A DNA stretch of 64,000 nucleotides from PCPOR2b sp965220385 (lineage in GTDB: Bacteria > Poribacteria > WGA-4E > PCPOR2b), in contig OZ244825.1 of NCBI GenBank assembly GCA_965220385.1, positions 1,302,001-1,366,000 of the forward strand, given 5' to 3'. The position numbers were made by a program, and so were the translations under genes. Shown here piece by piece: positions 35,269 to 44,549 of the stretch. Every line of letters begins with the position of its first letter. Within the stretch, counting starts at the first letter, position 1. The notes under the pieces were generated by a model, which saw only the letters and a program-made list of their open reading frames with translations, had not been told where the DNA came from and searched no databases.

Positions 35269-36276
35269 ATGTCTAAAATCCGATTAGGGATTATCGGTTG
35301 TGGCGGAAATTCGTCTGGCCATGCGCGCCGAATGAATGAAAACTCTGATGTCCAAATTGTCGGCACCTGTGATGTAAACACCGATATTGCTAACAGTTAC
35401 ATTGATCGTAACCTGCCAGAGTTGGATCCGCGTCCAGCTGCCTTCGATAATATCCCCGCGCTGCTTGACGCAACATCGCCCGATGCGGTGGTAATTTCCA
35501 CACCACACACCCTCCACTTCGAGCACGGTATGCATGCCCTCAATGCGGGGTGCCATGTATTGATGGAGAAGCCGATGGTAACCGCAGCCGAGGACGCATA
35601 TACAATAGCTGAGAAGGTCGAAGAGACGGGTAAGGTGTTTACCATTGGCTATAATACACCCTGCTCAGCAAACTTTTACTATGTGCGCGAATGTATCCGT
35701 AACCAAACGCTCGGCAAGCTGGAATTGGTGACCGGCTATATCACGCAGAACTGGCTTCGCGCAACGCAGGGCGCGTGGCGACAAGTGCCTGAACTCTCCG
35801 GCGGAGGACAGGCGTATGACAGCGGGGCGCATCTTTTCAACAGCCTTTGCTGGTCTGTTGAATCCAACGTTGCTGAAGTGTATTCCTTCATCGATAATTG
35901 TGGCGCAGCTGTTGATATCAACAGCTCAACCAACGTCCGATTTGAAAACGGGGTTTTCGCGAGTATTGTTGTTAGCGGAAACTGCCCAAGCCCGGGTGGC
36001 ACCCACATGGCCCTCATCTTTGATAATGGTCGAATTGAGGTTGACGGATGGAGCGGGGGTTGGATTCGTGTCTACGAAGGTGGCGAACAGCTTGACCCAC
36101 CGCCAATTACTGACGAGATGGCTGCCGGTTCGCCAGACGACAACTTCATCGATGCCATTCTTGGGCGCGCTGAACCTCGCACCAGTCCGACGAACGGAAT
36201 TATACAGTCTGAGTTGATGGACGCTATCTACGAGTCGGGACGCACCGGGCTACCCGCTCGTCCTGTGCGGAGATAA
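35269..36276 (+). CDS. Gfo/Idh/MocA oxidoreductase
   Basis: 335 residues. Rossmann start RLGIIGCGGNSSGHARRM, the EKP motif (LMEKPMVT, catalytic Lys), and DSGAHLFNSL with the substrate His. The C-terminal beta-sheet IVVSGNCPSPGGTHMALIF is typical. NAD(P)-dependent oxidation of sugar, inositol or related polyols; substrate unknown. AAGGAG before ATG, 38 bases after mutS. Confidence 0.9.
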   Translation: MSKIRLGIIGCGGNSSGHARRMNENSDVQIVGTCDVNTDIANSYIDRNLPELDPRPAAFDNIPALLDATSPDAVVISTPHTLHFEHGMHALNAGCHVLMEKPMVTAAEDAYTIAEKVEETGKVFTIGYNTPCSANFYYVRECIRNQTLGKLELVTGYITQNWLRATQGAWRQVPELSGGGQAYDSGAHLFNSLCWSVESNVAEVYSFIDNCGAAVDINSSTNVRFENGVFASIVVSGNCPSPGGTHMALIFDNGRIEVDGWSGGWIRVYEGGEQLDPPPITDEMAAGSPDDNFIDAILGRAEPRTSPTNGIIQSELMDAIYESGRTGLPARPVRR

Positions 36277-36375
36277 TCGCATCATTGGGTTTCCACACTG
36301 TTTGACCTGTTCGACACACGGGTTCAGCATGCCTCTACGCACTACATTTCACGTCTGGGAGAACGGAGGATACCG

Positions 36376-37449
36376 ATGCAAACATATCGCGCGGTAGTTA
36401 TCGGCTGTAGCCGGATGGGCGCATTTATTGATAACGAAGGGGTTGGTCATCTCGCATCTGAAATAACCAACTACTTGGCGCATAATTTCCCCAAGTCACA
36501 TGCTGCCAGTTATTTCGCCGAGGAACGCACGGATCTCATCGCTTGTTCTGACATCCGTAAGGAAGTCATGGCGGAGTTCGGACAGCGATACAACGTTCCG
36601 GTTGAGCGGCAGTATACCGACTATAAGGAGATGCTTGATCGGGAGCAACCGGACATTGTGAGTGTCGCAACGCAGCCGGAACAACGTGCGGAGGTTGTCA
36701 TCTATGCTGCAGATCACGGCGTCAAAGCCATCTACGCAGAAAAGGCGATGGCCGCGTCAATGGACGAGGCAGATGCAATGGTTGAGGCGGTCGAGCGCAA
36801 CGGGGTGGCATTCAACCTCGGAACCAACCGGCGTTGGGATACCGGCTTCGATAAGATGAAAGAGATCATTGATAGCGGTGAATTAGGCGCGCTTCGGACT
36901 CTGATTATCTACGGCAATGGATCGCTTTTTAACACCGCTAGCCATAACTTCGATCTCATCCTTCGTCTCAACAGCGATGCCCCTGCGTCTTGGGTTTCGG
37001 CACATCTTCCGGACGGTGACGCAATCATTGATGGGGATATCGTCCGAGAAGATCCGAGCGGGCAAGGCATGATCCAATTCTCAAACGGTGTAACAGCGCA
37101 CGCGCTACTCGCGCCGCTTGGGTGGGAGGCAATCTGCGAGAAGGGGAGCATCACGAGTGCTAGAGACGGTGCGATGTGGCAAATCCGTCGTCAAAATAGA
37201 CTGGAATCCTTCCCCAAGTTTGAACGTACCAGCAGCGGGGCGAATATCGTCAGGGATCTTGTCCATGCGCTCGATACAGGCGAACCTACGCGCGGCGGAG
37301 TTCGTGTCGCCCACGCGAGTACGGAGTTGATTTTCGCCTTTATGGAATCCCACCTGCGGAATGGTGAGCGGGTCGAATTGCCGCTAAAAGGGAGTAAGCT
37401 GCGCCTACAACGAGACCGAGGACCGAGACAGCCGAGGTTTCAACCATAA
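36376..37449 (+). CDS. Gfo/Idh/MocA oxidoreductase with EKA variant
   Basis: 357 residues. RAVVIGCSRMGAFIDN opens the Rossmann fold. The catalytic-Lys motif reads AEKAMAASMDEAD, so the usual EKP is EKA. NLGTNRRWDTGFDKM and SHNFDLILRL follow, where the second strand carries His and Asp. It resembles the gene at 58251, with YRA, AEK, RRW and SGELG blocks shared, so these two are one subfamily. Lacks the usual GxGxxG: GCSRMG. CGGAGGA before ATG. Confidence 0.87.
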   Translation: MQTYRAVVIGCSRMGAFIDNEGVGHLASEITNYLAHNFPKSHAASYFAEERTDLIACSDIRKEVMAEFGQRYNVPVERQYTDYKEMLDREQPDIVSVATQPEQRAEVVIYAADHGVKAIYAEKAMAASMDEADAMVEAVERNGVAFNLGTNRRWDTGFDKMKEIIDSGELGALRTLIIYGNGSLFNTASHNFDLILRLNSDAPASWVSAHLPDGDAIIDGDIVREDPSGQGMIQFSNGVTAHALLAPLGWEAICEKGSITSARDGAMWQIRRQNRLESFPKFERTSSGANIVRDLVHALDTGEPTRGGVRVAHASTELIFAFMESHLRNGERVELPLKGSKLRLQRDRGPRQPRFQP

Positions 37450-37545
37450 CAGGACTTACGCAAGCCAACCGTAGGCGGGGCATCCCCGATAAATCGGGAT
37501 TCAAAGCAACTTGCCCCGCACTTAACACCTTCACCGCAATCACAC
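37450..37545. repeat. Family E repeat with GGACTTACGCA end
   Basis: Contains ACAGGACTTACGCAAGCCAA, CCGTAGGC and the palindrome CCCCGATAAATCGGG. The same start, AGGACTTACGCA, occurs at 60503-60600 and 62035-62150. Confidence 0.5.
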
Positions 37546-37592
37546 TCTGTTTTTACATGAGCCATAAACAATTGTTGTAAAGAGGAGACGCT

Positions 37593-37946
37593 ATGGCCGA
37601 AGAGACGATCTTCAGTAAAATTATCCGTAAGGAAAATCCTGCGGACATTGTGTATCAAGACGATTTAGTAACCGCATTTCGGGATATCAACCCTCAGACT
37701 CCCACACATATCTTAATTATTCCGAACAAATTGATTCCCACTTCTGACGATGTGACGCTTGAAGATGAACCGGCTTTGGGGCGGATGTTCACAGTGGCGG
37801 CAAAGATTGCTAGAGAAGAGGGGATTGCTGAAGATGGTTACCGTTTAATTATCAATTGCCGGGGGCATGGCCTGCAGGAGGTTTATCATCTGCACATGCA
37901 CCTCGTCGGTGGTCGTCAGTTGGGGAGAATGCTGTCGAGGCAGTGA
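37593..37946 (+). CDS. HIT family protein (HinT-like)
   Basis: 117 residues. The histidine triad is HLHMHLVGG (H99, H101, H103). The N-terminal TIFSKIIRKENPADIVYQDD and FRDINPQTPTHILIIPNK are the HinT core. A nucleotide phosphoramidase, acting in the cytosol on AMP-lysine or similar adducts. GAGGAG before ATG. Confidence 0.95.
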   Translation: MAEETIFSKIIRKENPADIVYQDDLVTAFRDINPQTPTHILIIPNKLIPTSDDVTLEDEPALGRMFTVAAKIAREEGIAEDGYRLIINCRGHGLQEVYHLHMHLVGGRQLGRMLSRQ

Positions 37947-37955
37947 CGCTCGGTT

Positions 37956-39179
37956 TCATGTCCGCAGGTCAAAGATAGTTTTCACCGCGCCCGACCGTCC
38001 GGTGGACATCGCAGCTTGGATAGCTTGTCGATACGCCTTCAATGGGAATCCTGTGCCAATTAAAGGAAGTAATTTATCTCCCATCTCCTCCAGCAATCGG
38101 ATTCCAAGTGAAAACGTGCGAATCTCTTCGCCTGCGTACTGCTCCAGCCCGTAGGTATATGCACCCTCTACCTGCAATTCCTTGTACCAAACCGATGTCC
38201 AGTCGATATTCTTGGGAATAGCGGGCATACCCACGAGCATGACACGGCCTTGTGCGCGTGTGAAGCGGAGCGCGTCGTCAATCGTCGAAGCCGAAGCAAC
38301 GCAGTCAAATGTCACATCAACCCCGCCAAGCAAAACAGGTTTACCCAACTCTGGTTGATAACTCTCCGCGCCTGTCATTCGACAGAAATTTGTGTAGAGC
38401 GATTTGTCTGACGGGAGGATTTCATCCGCGCCCAGTTCACGTGCAAGTTGACGTTGATGCGGATATTTGGCGACAATCAGGATACGGTTCTGTTTCCCAA
38501 TTGCCCGAATCGCCGCAACCGTCAATAACCCAACCGTTCCCGCACCGATGACTAACACTTCGTCCGCGTCTTTGAAGTCAGCTTTCAAAACACCGTGCAA
38601 TGCACAGGCAAACGGCTCGAGAAGCACTGCGTGCTCATCAGAAAGGGTGTCTGGCACATGATGGATCTGGTTCTTGTGCGCTAGGAAATAAGGACTCCAA
38701 CCTCCACCCGTGTCTTGGCAGTATCCCGTCTGAATACCTGCGGAGATGCTTCCCTTTGTGATGTTTTCACAGTTTGCAAAATGCCCCTGCTGGCACTGGT
38801 AACACCCGGGTTCAATACCACGGATTTCGCACGACAATACAGGTTCCATCACAACGCGATCGCCGACCTTATATCCCTCAACTCCCTCGCCTAATTCCGC
38901 AATTTCGCCAACTACTTCATGCCCAAGCACAAATGGGCACGACGTGAAAGGCGAAAAATATGGACTGCCTTTCGCCATAATGGTTGCGAGATCCGAACCG
39001 CAGATCCCGCTCAATCGTGTTCTGATTTTCACCCAATCCGGCGTGGGAAGTTGCGGTTCAGCGATCTCAGCCAAACGGATACAGGAAGCACCAGCGGTAT
39101 AAAGCCAATTCCAGCGTTTTCCTAAGAGACGTACCATCAGATAACGTGGCACACTTTTAATATATTGGATAGCTTGCAT
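37956..39179 (-). CDS. Zinc-dependent alcohol dehydrogenase (MDR)
   Basis: 407 residues. GICGSDLAT carries the catalytic-zinc Cys, LGHEVVGE the His-Glu pair. The structural zinc loop has CYQCQQGHFANC and an earlier Cys. GAGTVGLLTVAAIRAIG is the NAD(P) loop. The residues past 300 (YTYGLEQYAGEEIRTFSL) form a long MDR tail. Start is not marked by a strong ribosome site. Substrate unknown; the gene converges with the HIT gene. It is 20-60 residues longer than typical MDR, mainly at the N-terminus. Confidence 0.88.
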   Translation of the reverse strand: MQAIQYIKSVPRYLMVRLLGKRWNWLYTAGASCIRLAEIAEPQLPTPDWVKIRTRLSGICGSDLATIMAKGSPYFSPFTSCPFVLGHEVVGEIAELGEGVEGYKVGDRVVMEPVLSCEIRGIEPGCYQCQQGHFANCENITKGSISAGIQTGYCQDTGGGWSPYFLAHKNQIHHVPDTLSDEHAVLLEPFACALHGVLKADFKDADEVLVIGAGTVGLLTVAAIRAIGKQNRILIVAKYPHQRQLARELGADEILPSDKSLYTNFCRMTGAESYQPELGKPVLLGGVDVTFDCVASASTIDDALRFTRAQGRVMLVGMPAIPKNIDWTSVWYKELQVEGAYTYGLEQYAGEEIRTFSLGIRLLEEMGDKLLPLIGTGFPLKAYRQAIQAAMSTGRSGAVKTIFDLRT

Positions 39180-39214
39180 GGTTTTGTAATATTGTAATAC
39201 GCCGATGTAGAATG

Positions 39215-40189
39215 CTACTCAAACGCTACCCCTAACTTAACGCTTTTTTCCGGGTGTAGATCCATCTCCTCGTAAGCCTGAGGTGATTCGGCAAACGGTA
39301 CGACCGGGGAGACGATCTCCTCACAATCAAATCGTCCGTCAGAGAGCCAGTCCCAACAGTGATCCGTAATGCGCCCGAAATCCCAACGCGGGTGATCTCG
39401 GTTCGGATCGCTGCAGGCACGCGCAAAGATGAGATTCGGAATATCGAAGTGCGCGACAGCACCGAGGTCCAGTCCACCCTTGCACTCCTTCATCCAGCCG
39501 ACGACAGCAACGGTGCCACCGTACGCTAACCCCCGGATTGCGCCGTCCAATGCTTGATAGTTCGCACTTGTCTCGATTGCTACGTCAATTCCAAGTCCTC
39601 CGGTCGCCTTCTTCAGTTCCTCTCCAACATCAACAGTCGTTGGATCAAGCGCGAGGTCTATCCCAACGTTTTCGACAACCTCACGTCTCTTGGCGATTGG
39701 ATCTACAGCAGCAACAAAAGCCGCTCCCGCCATCTTAGCCATCTGTACCGTCATTTGACCGATCGCGCCAAGTCCAAAGACCGCAACCCTATCTCCCAAT
39801 CGAACCTGACCATCCCGAATGCCAGCGAGCGCAAAATGTGCCGGATCATAGCAAACTGCGTCTTTCCACGTCATTCGATCGGTCATACGCAAAGCGCGTT
39901 CGGCGTTCCATGTATGTGTCTCTCGAAGGTTCCCGTATCCAGCGACTCGATCACCTATCGAAAAGCCTTCGACACCGTCACCGATCTCAGTAACTCGACC
40001 GACACACATGTTCCCCAACCCCATGGGGAACGATGCGCCACGAAATCCATGATAGCCTGTCAATTCCGTGCCTCGCTTAGGGGCGCCAAACTCTACTTCA
40101 ATGCGGATATCTCCTGCTGCTAAAGGTCCCTCTTCATAGTCCTGTAAAACAGGCTGCTGCACTGCAATTGCGACTAATTCTTTTGGCAT
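39215..40189 (-). CDS. Zinc-less MDR family dehydrogenase
   Basis: 324 residues from ATG 40189 (AAGGAG 5 bases upstream), rather than the earlier frame opening at 40246. NADP loop: VFGLGAIGQMTVQMAKMAGA. At the position of the catalytic zinc motif GICGSD the sequence reads FGAPKRGTEL, so no Cys ligand is seen; the structural zinc loop is also absent. It fits the zinc-independent MDR branch. Its stop is 35 bases from the start of the other MDR gene, same strand: probably one operon. Confidence 0.85.
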   Translation of the reverse strand: MPKELVAIAVQQPVLQDYEEGPLAAGDIRIEVEFGAPKRGTELTGYHGFRGASFPMGLGNMCVGRVTEIGDGVEGFSIGDRVAGYGNLRETHTWNAERALRMTDRMTWKDAVCYDPAHFALAGIRDGQVRLGDRVAVFGLGAIGQMTVQMAKMAGAAFVAAVDPIAKRREVVENVGIDLALDPTTVDVGEELKKATGGLGIDVAIETSANYQALDGAIRGLAYGGTVAVVGWMKECKGGLDLGAVAHFDIPNLIFARACSDPNRDHPRWDFGRITDHCWDWLSDGRFDCEEIVSPVVPFAESPQAYEEMDLHPEKSVKLGVAFE

Positions 40190-40259
40190 TTTCTCTCCTT
40201 CGTTTTGATCTGACTCCGAGTGTCCTACCGGGATTTTCGGTGGCAACTTCCGTTATTCT

Positions 40260-40481
40260 AGTCAAATTGCTATTTGTCAAACTCACTCGGCTTGGATGGA
40301 CATATCCGAGTTTTGGACTCTCCCCGATAAGATCCCCGATGAATCGGGACAGGCGGGACAGGCAGAACGGAGCCATTTTTGTCCGTAGTGGATTTGCCAA
40401 TCCACTGCGATCGGTAATTGATTCAATTTAGCTTGCATACGCTCGGTTTACAATGTTTTCTATAACCCGCAACTTAGGTTA
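40260..40481. repeat. Family C inverted-repeat element, copy 2
   Basis: Reverse-oriented relative to 6344-6534: its right end GCAACTTAGGTTA matches that copy's left end, and AAATTGCTATTTGTC matches its right end. It carries an additional insert with ATCCCCGATGAATCGGGACAG. Boundary on the left is approximate. The rest of the gene-free stretch up to 40911 is A/T rich, with CCGTCCAAACCC and GGGTTTGACGG pairing near 40606-40640. Confidence 0.55.
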
Positions 40482-40911
40482 ATTAACGGTAAATGTGGTC
40501 TGTTTTCGGCATCAATTCTATGCCATTTATCGGTTTCTAACACCCTATAGGGTAACGTATGTTAAGTATATTGCTAAAAATTACCTTAATTTTTCCTTCG
40601 CCTAATCCGTCCAAACCCAGGCAGGGCGCGGGTTTGACGGAGGGGGCAAATTTTGCAAATCACCCCGACAAACCGACTGGAAAACGTTGAATTTTTTTCA
40701 AAAGTGTTAGATTTTGTTAGATTTTGCTAGGTCATTGTGGATAACTTTTTGACTCCGATCGATAGGAATCATTACGCCGAATAGGTCAATATGTTAAACT
40801 ACCACCATAGCCCCAGAGAGTCGGTATGCTTATGAGCAAACTTCTGCTATTGTAACATTCGGCATAAATTAAATACCAGTGAATTGTGCGTAGAAGATTC
40901 GGATTTCGCTG

Positions 40912-40940
40912 TTGACGCCTCGCCAAAAATCTGCTAAAAT
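40912..40940 (+). promoter_or_regulatory. Predicted sigma-70 promoter of RraA-GGT operon
   Basis: TTGACG, 17-base spacer, TAAAAT. The ATG of the first gene is at 41011. This position rules out the longer reading frame that starts at 40912. Confidence 0.65.
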
Positions 40941-41010
40941 CACGAATATGAACAGTAGGCACTTGATGCCGATCTGTCCGCACTATCTGATCTCACAGAC
41001 AGGAGAAGCC

Positions 41011-41748
41011 ATGATAAACACGCCAGACATTGAACGCCCTCCCCAACAACTGATTGAAACTCTCTCCTCTATCAGCAGTGCTACCGCTGCTGGTGAATTG
41101 TGCCGTCTCGGTATCCGTGATCCCCAGATTCTGGGTCCAATCCCCCGTACACCCGGCAAGACAGTGGTCGGTCCAGCACTCACCCTGCAATTTATGCCCA
41201 AACGCGAAGATATCTACGCTGTTGACGAATATAACGATCCCGAAAAACAGCTGCACCGGCATGCACTCTACCACACCCAACCCGGCGATATTATTGTTGT
41301 TGATGCACGGGGCGACCTGAGTAGCGGCGTTTTCGGCGAGATGATGTTGACCTTTTTCAAGGGGCGCGGGGGAATCGGTGCGGTCATAGACGGTTGTATT
41401 CGAGATTTTCCCTATGCACAAACCTTGGGGTTAGGGTTATGGTTAAAAGGCACGACCCCCAACTTCCATACCCAAACTAACATCTATCCCTTTGCCGTCG
41501 ATGTTCCGGTGGCGTGCGGGGACACCTTGGTTATGCCGGGCGATATCATTGTAGCTGACGATGATGGCGCGGTTGTGGTGCCGATTAAGTTAGCACCCGA
41601 GTTATGTGAAAAAGCCACCGCCCACTCCGAATGGGAGGATTTCAGCCGTATGAAACTGGAGGAAGGCGGCCACTTGCGCAAATATTACCCGCTCAATGAT
41701 GAGGCGAGGGCGGAATACGAGGAATGGCGGAAAGCTCAAGAAAAATAG
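41011..41748 (+). CDS. RraA-like family protein
   Basis: 245 residues from ATG 41011 (ACAGGAGA before it). GDIIVVDARGD, GVFGEMM and GAVIDGCIRDFPYAQTLG have the RraA / HMG-aldolase signature GxxxDGxxRD with the metal-binding Asp and the substrate Arg. Members are either RNase E inhibitors or class II aldolases such as 4-hydroxy-4-methyl-2-oxoglutarate aldolase; in this metabolic operon an aldolase or decarboxylase role is more likely. The C-terminal 60 residues are extra to the short RraA core. First gene of an operon with GGT and 2-hydroxyacid dehydrogenase. Confidence 0.85.
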   Translation: MINTPDIERPPQQLIETLSSISSATAAGELCRLGIRDPQILGPIPRTPGKTVVGPALTLQFMPKREDIYAVDEYNDPEKQLHRHALYHTQPGDIIVVDARGDLSSGVFGEMMLTFFKGRGGIGAVIDGCIRDFPYAQTLGLGLWLKGTTPNFHTQTNIYPFAVDVPVACGDTLVMPGDIIVADDDGAVVVPIKLAPELCEKATAHSEWEDFSRMKLEEGGHLRKYYPLNDEARAEYEEWRKAQEK

Positions 41749-41781
41749 AACGGTTAACTGCCGTTTAGAAGGAGAATAGCA

Positions 41782-43410
41782 ATGCCAGACACAGACTTTC
41801 AAGGGATAGGTTGGAACGCTGTCAGCAAGACAGGTGCTGTCGCTGCAGGCGGAGCCGGAGCGGTTGATGCCGGGATTAAAATTCTGGAGGCAGGTGGTAA
41901 CGCCGCGGACGCCGCAGCCGGAACGATTCTCGCGCTTAACGTTACGGATCATATCGCCTGTTCTATTGGTGGTGAGGTGCCGGTTCTGATTTTTGACGCG
42001 GAGAACCAAGAGGTAAAGTCACTTTCGGGCCAAGGACGAGCCCCGCTTTCGCAAGAAGCCATCGACTGGTATATGGAAAATGGGATTCCACCCGGTGACA
42101 TGAAAATGGCACCCGTGCCCTCGGTTGTTGATCTCTGCATCACCATGCTCCAACGGTATGGAACCAAGACATTTGAGGAGATCGTAAATCCCACACTTGC
42201 TATCTTGGATGCAGGAGACGAGGACTGGCATCCCAACTTGGCGATCACATTGCGGCGGATGGTTGAGGAGGAACATCTCACCTCTGGCGATCGTGAAACA
42301 AAGCTACAGGCTGCCACCGACCGCTTTTACGGACGGAACAAATACCGCAACGATATCGCAGATGAACTGGAAGCGTTCTATATCAGGAAGGGTGGATTCC
42401 TGCGTAAGTCAGATCTTGCCGCGCATGCCACACTGATCGAGGAGCCTGTAAAGGTGGACTACAAGGGGTATACGGTCTACAAGTGCGGCACGTGGACACA
42501 GGGACCCTATCTCTGCCAGGCACTGCGCCTCTTGGAAGATTTTGATCTGAAGGGGATGGGACATTTCTCAGCCGATTATATTCACGTCATTACTGAAGCA
42601 CTTAAACTGGCTATGGCGGATCGTGACGAATACTACGGCGATCCAGTCTTTGTCGATGTCCCTATGGATGATCTGCTCTCCGATGCGTACACCGAGATGC
42701 GTCGCCCCTTAATCGAAATGGGGAAAGCCTCGCTGGAAGCCCGACCCGGTGATATAACGAACATGAAACCGGTGAAAGAGGGTGGCGCATTTCGCCCAGG
42801 GGTGGGTGGAACGACGACCTGTGTCGTCGCTGATCGTTGGGGGAATGTAGTTTCTGCCACACCTTCGGCTAACGTGCACCGTGAAGAAAGAATGGGAGGT
42901 TCAACCGGTGTGAGCTTCGGTAATCGTCTGCGAAGTCTCAACACGGTTCCGGGACATCCAAACTGTATCCAACCCGGCAAACGACCCCGCATCACCCTGA
43001 CCCCGACGCTTGTCCTGAAAAACGGTAGTCCGATTCTGGCGATTAGTGTCGCCGGCGGTGACCTGCAAGACCAAGCAGCGCTGAACCTACTCCTCGACTT
43101 CATCGAGTTCGATATGCAACCGAAAGAGGCTGTCACCGCACCACGCTTCGCTACAGCGCATCACCAAGATTCGTTCGATCCAAATCCCAATCGTGAAGAG
43201 GCATTCAAGCAGGCTGGATCGTTGACTGTCAGTGACACGGTGGATTCAAGCGTTCAGGAGGAACTAATCCGACGTGGGCATCAACTTGAGGCAAGAGCGG
43301 GAGCAATTGCGACGCCTGTGATGCTTGCTATTGACCAAGATAGTGGGATGCTCTATGCTGCCGGTGATCCGGCTGCAAATCGTCATGCAGCGGGCTTAGA
43401 AGACGAATGA
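41782..43410 (+). CDS. Gamma-glutamyltranspeptidase family protein
   Basis: 542 residues, one precursor for a large and a small subunit. ILEAGGNAADAAAGTILALNV is the GGT start, and the processing/nucleophile Thr lies in GVGGTTTCVVADRWGNVVSAT (about residue 343). RPRITLTPTLVLKNG and VAGGDLQDQAALNLLLDFIEF complete it. There is no signal peptide, unlike the periplasmic E. coli enzyme, so it is probably cytosolic. Glutathione or gamma-glutamyl adducts are possible substrates, as are other amides. GAAGGAG before ATG, 33 bases after the RraA gene. Confidence 0.9.
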   Translation: MPDTDFQGIGWNAVSKTGAVAAGGAGAVDAGIKILEAGGNAADAAAGTILALNVTDHIACSIGGEVPVLIFDAENQEVKSLSGQGRAPLSQEAIDWYMENGIPPGDMKMAPVPSVVDLCITMLQRYGTKTFEEIVNPTLAILDAGDEDWHPNLAITLRRMVEEEHLTSGDRETKLQAATDRFYGRNKYRNDIADELEAFYIRKGGFLRKSDLAAHATLIEEPVKVDYKGYTVYKCGTWTQGPYLCQALRLLEDFDLKGMGHFSADYIHVITEALKLAMADRDEYYGDPVFVDVPMDDLLSDAYTEMRRPLIEMGKASLEARPGDITNMKPVKEGGAFRPGVGGTTTCVVADRWGNVVSATPSANVHREERMGGSTGVSFGNRLRSLNTVPGHPNCIQPGKRPRITLTPTLVLKNGSPILAISVAGGDLQDQAALNLLLDFIEFDMQPKEAVTAPRFATAHHQDSFDPNPNREEAFKQAGSLTVSDTVDSSVQEELIRRGHQLEARAGAIATPVMLAIDQDSGMLYAAGDPAANRHAAGLEDE

Positions 43411-43422
43411 GAGGAAATAGCA

Positions 43423-44406
43423 ATGCCCGAAAAATTGACCGTCCTGTTTTTGCCCCATCCGCTTGGTCCCTCAATGTTCAAACCGTCAGGGGACGACGTG
43501 ATTGCTGCAGTAGGCGACCGGCACGATCTGCGTATCTTGGATTATGATCGACCCATTGCCCCACAATTTGATGGTATCGATGTAGTCATTGATCACGGCG
43601 GCTCAGCGGGTACACGAGAGATGGCTGATGCGGCAGAGGGGAAAGTCCGTCTCTGGCAGATACTTGGGACAGGGTTTGACCATTTCGATCTGAACTATTG
43701 GCGCTCGAAAAACCTGCCTGTAGCAAACTGTCCGGGAATCTTCAGCGCTGTGGCATTGGCTGAATGTGCTGTAATGTTCATGCTGATGCTCGCTCGTCAG
43801 TACCCGGTCACGCAAGCGAACCTGAAGGAGGGAGAGTTGTACAGACCGGTTGGGATGGAACTTGAGGGGCTGAGTTTGGGCATCATCGGTTTCGGTGCGA
43901 GTGGTATTGAATTGGCTCGTCGAGCTGCGCCCTTCGGCTTAAAAATGTCGGCGATCGATATCCGTGATGTTGGCGCGGACGAGGTGCGCGAATTTGGGCT
44001 GGATTTCGTTGGAAAACCGAAGGATCTGGATGCTGTTATCGCTGCGTCCGATTTTGTCTCGCTGCATCTGCATCTCAACGAGGAGACTCGCCACACTATT
44101 GATGCGCGTCGCCTGCGTTTGATGAAACCGACAGCGTTTCTAATCAATGTCGCGAGAGGCGCATTGGTCGATGAGGACGCGTTGATCGAGGTGTTGGCGG
44201 AAGGTACAATCGCCGGTGCCGGTCTGGATGTCTTCGGTCAAGAACCGCCAGATCTGAACTCAGAAATCTTCAATCTCCCAAATGTGATTGCGACACCCCA
44301 CATCTCAGGTGCGACGGACGGCACCTCACGGAAACGGGCGGGTGCAGCGGCGGAGAACGTGGACAGGATAGCCGCGGGATTAGAACCGTTGTATCTTATT
44401 TCCTGA
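43423..44406 (+). CDS. D-isomer specific 2-hydroxyacid dehydrogenase
   Basis: 327 residues. NAD loop GLSLGIIGFGASGIELARRA, catalytic Arg in INVARGALVDEDAL, Glu in GLDVFGQEP and His in ATPHISGA. A normal hydroxyacid dehydrogenase layout. The substrate is not known. Third gene of the RraA-GGT operon, 12 bases after GGT (GAGAGGAAAT site). Confidence 0.92.
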   Translation: MPEKLTVLFLPHPLGPSMFKPSGDDVIAAVGDRHDLRILDYDRPIAPQFDGIDVVIDHGGSAGTREMADAAEGKVRLWQILGTGFDHFDLNYWRSKNLPVANCPGIFSAVALAECAVMFMLMLARQYPVTQANLKEGELYRPVGMELEGLSLGIIGFGASGIELARRAAPFGLKMSAIDIRDVGADEVREFGLDFVGKPKDLDAVIAASDFVSLHLHLNEETRHTIDARRLRLMKPTAFLINVARGALVDEDALIEVLAEGTIAGAGLDVFGQEPPDLNSEIFNLPNVIATPHISGATDGTSRKRAGAAAENVDRIAAGLEPLYLIS

Positions 44407-44549
44407 GTAATTCTGATTCTCTGATCGTTATGGAGGATTCCAGTCGAAGTGACTATCCACGCCGGTAGAGAGTATTATTCAGAGAAAATCGATTACAGAG
44501 CGTAAGGGATGGATGGTTGGGACGGAGGTTCTTTTGAAAAAGGTTTTGA

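Noticed and set aside
40190..40910. Origin of replication in the A/T-rich region
   Set aside because: A TGTGGATAA-like string at about 40737 resembles a DnaA box, but no cluster of boxes and no dnaA/dnaN genes are near.
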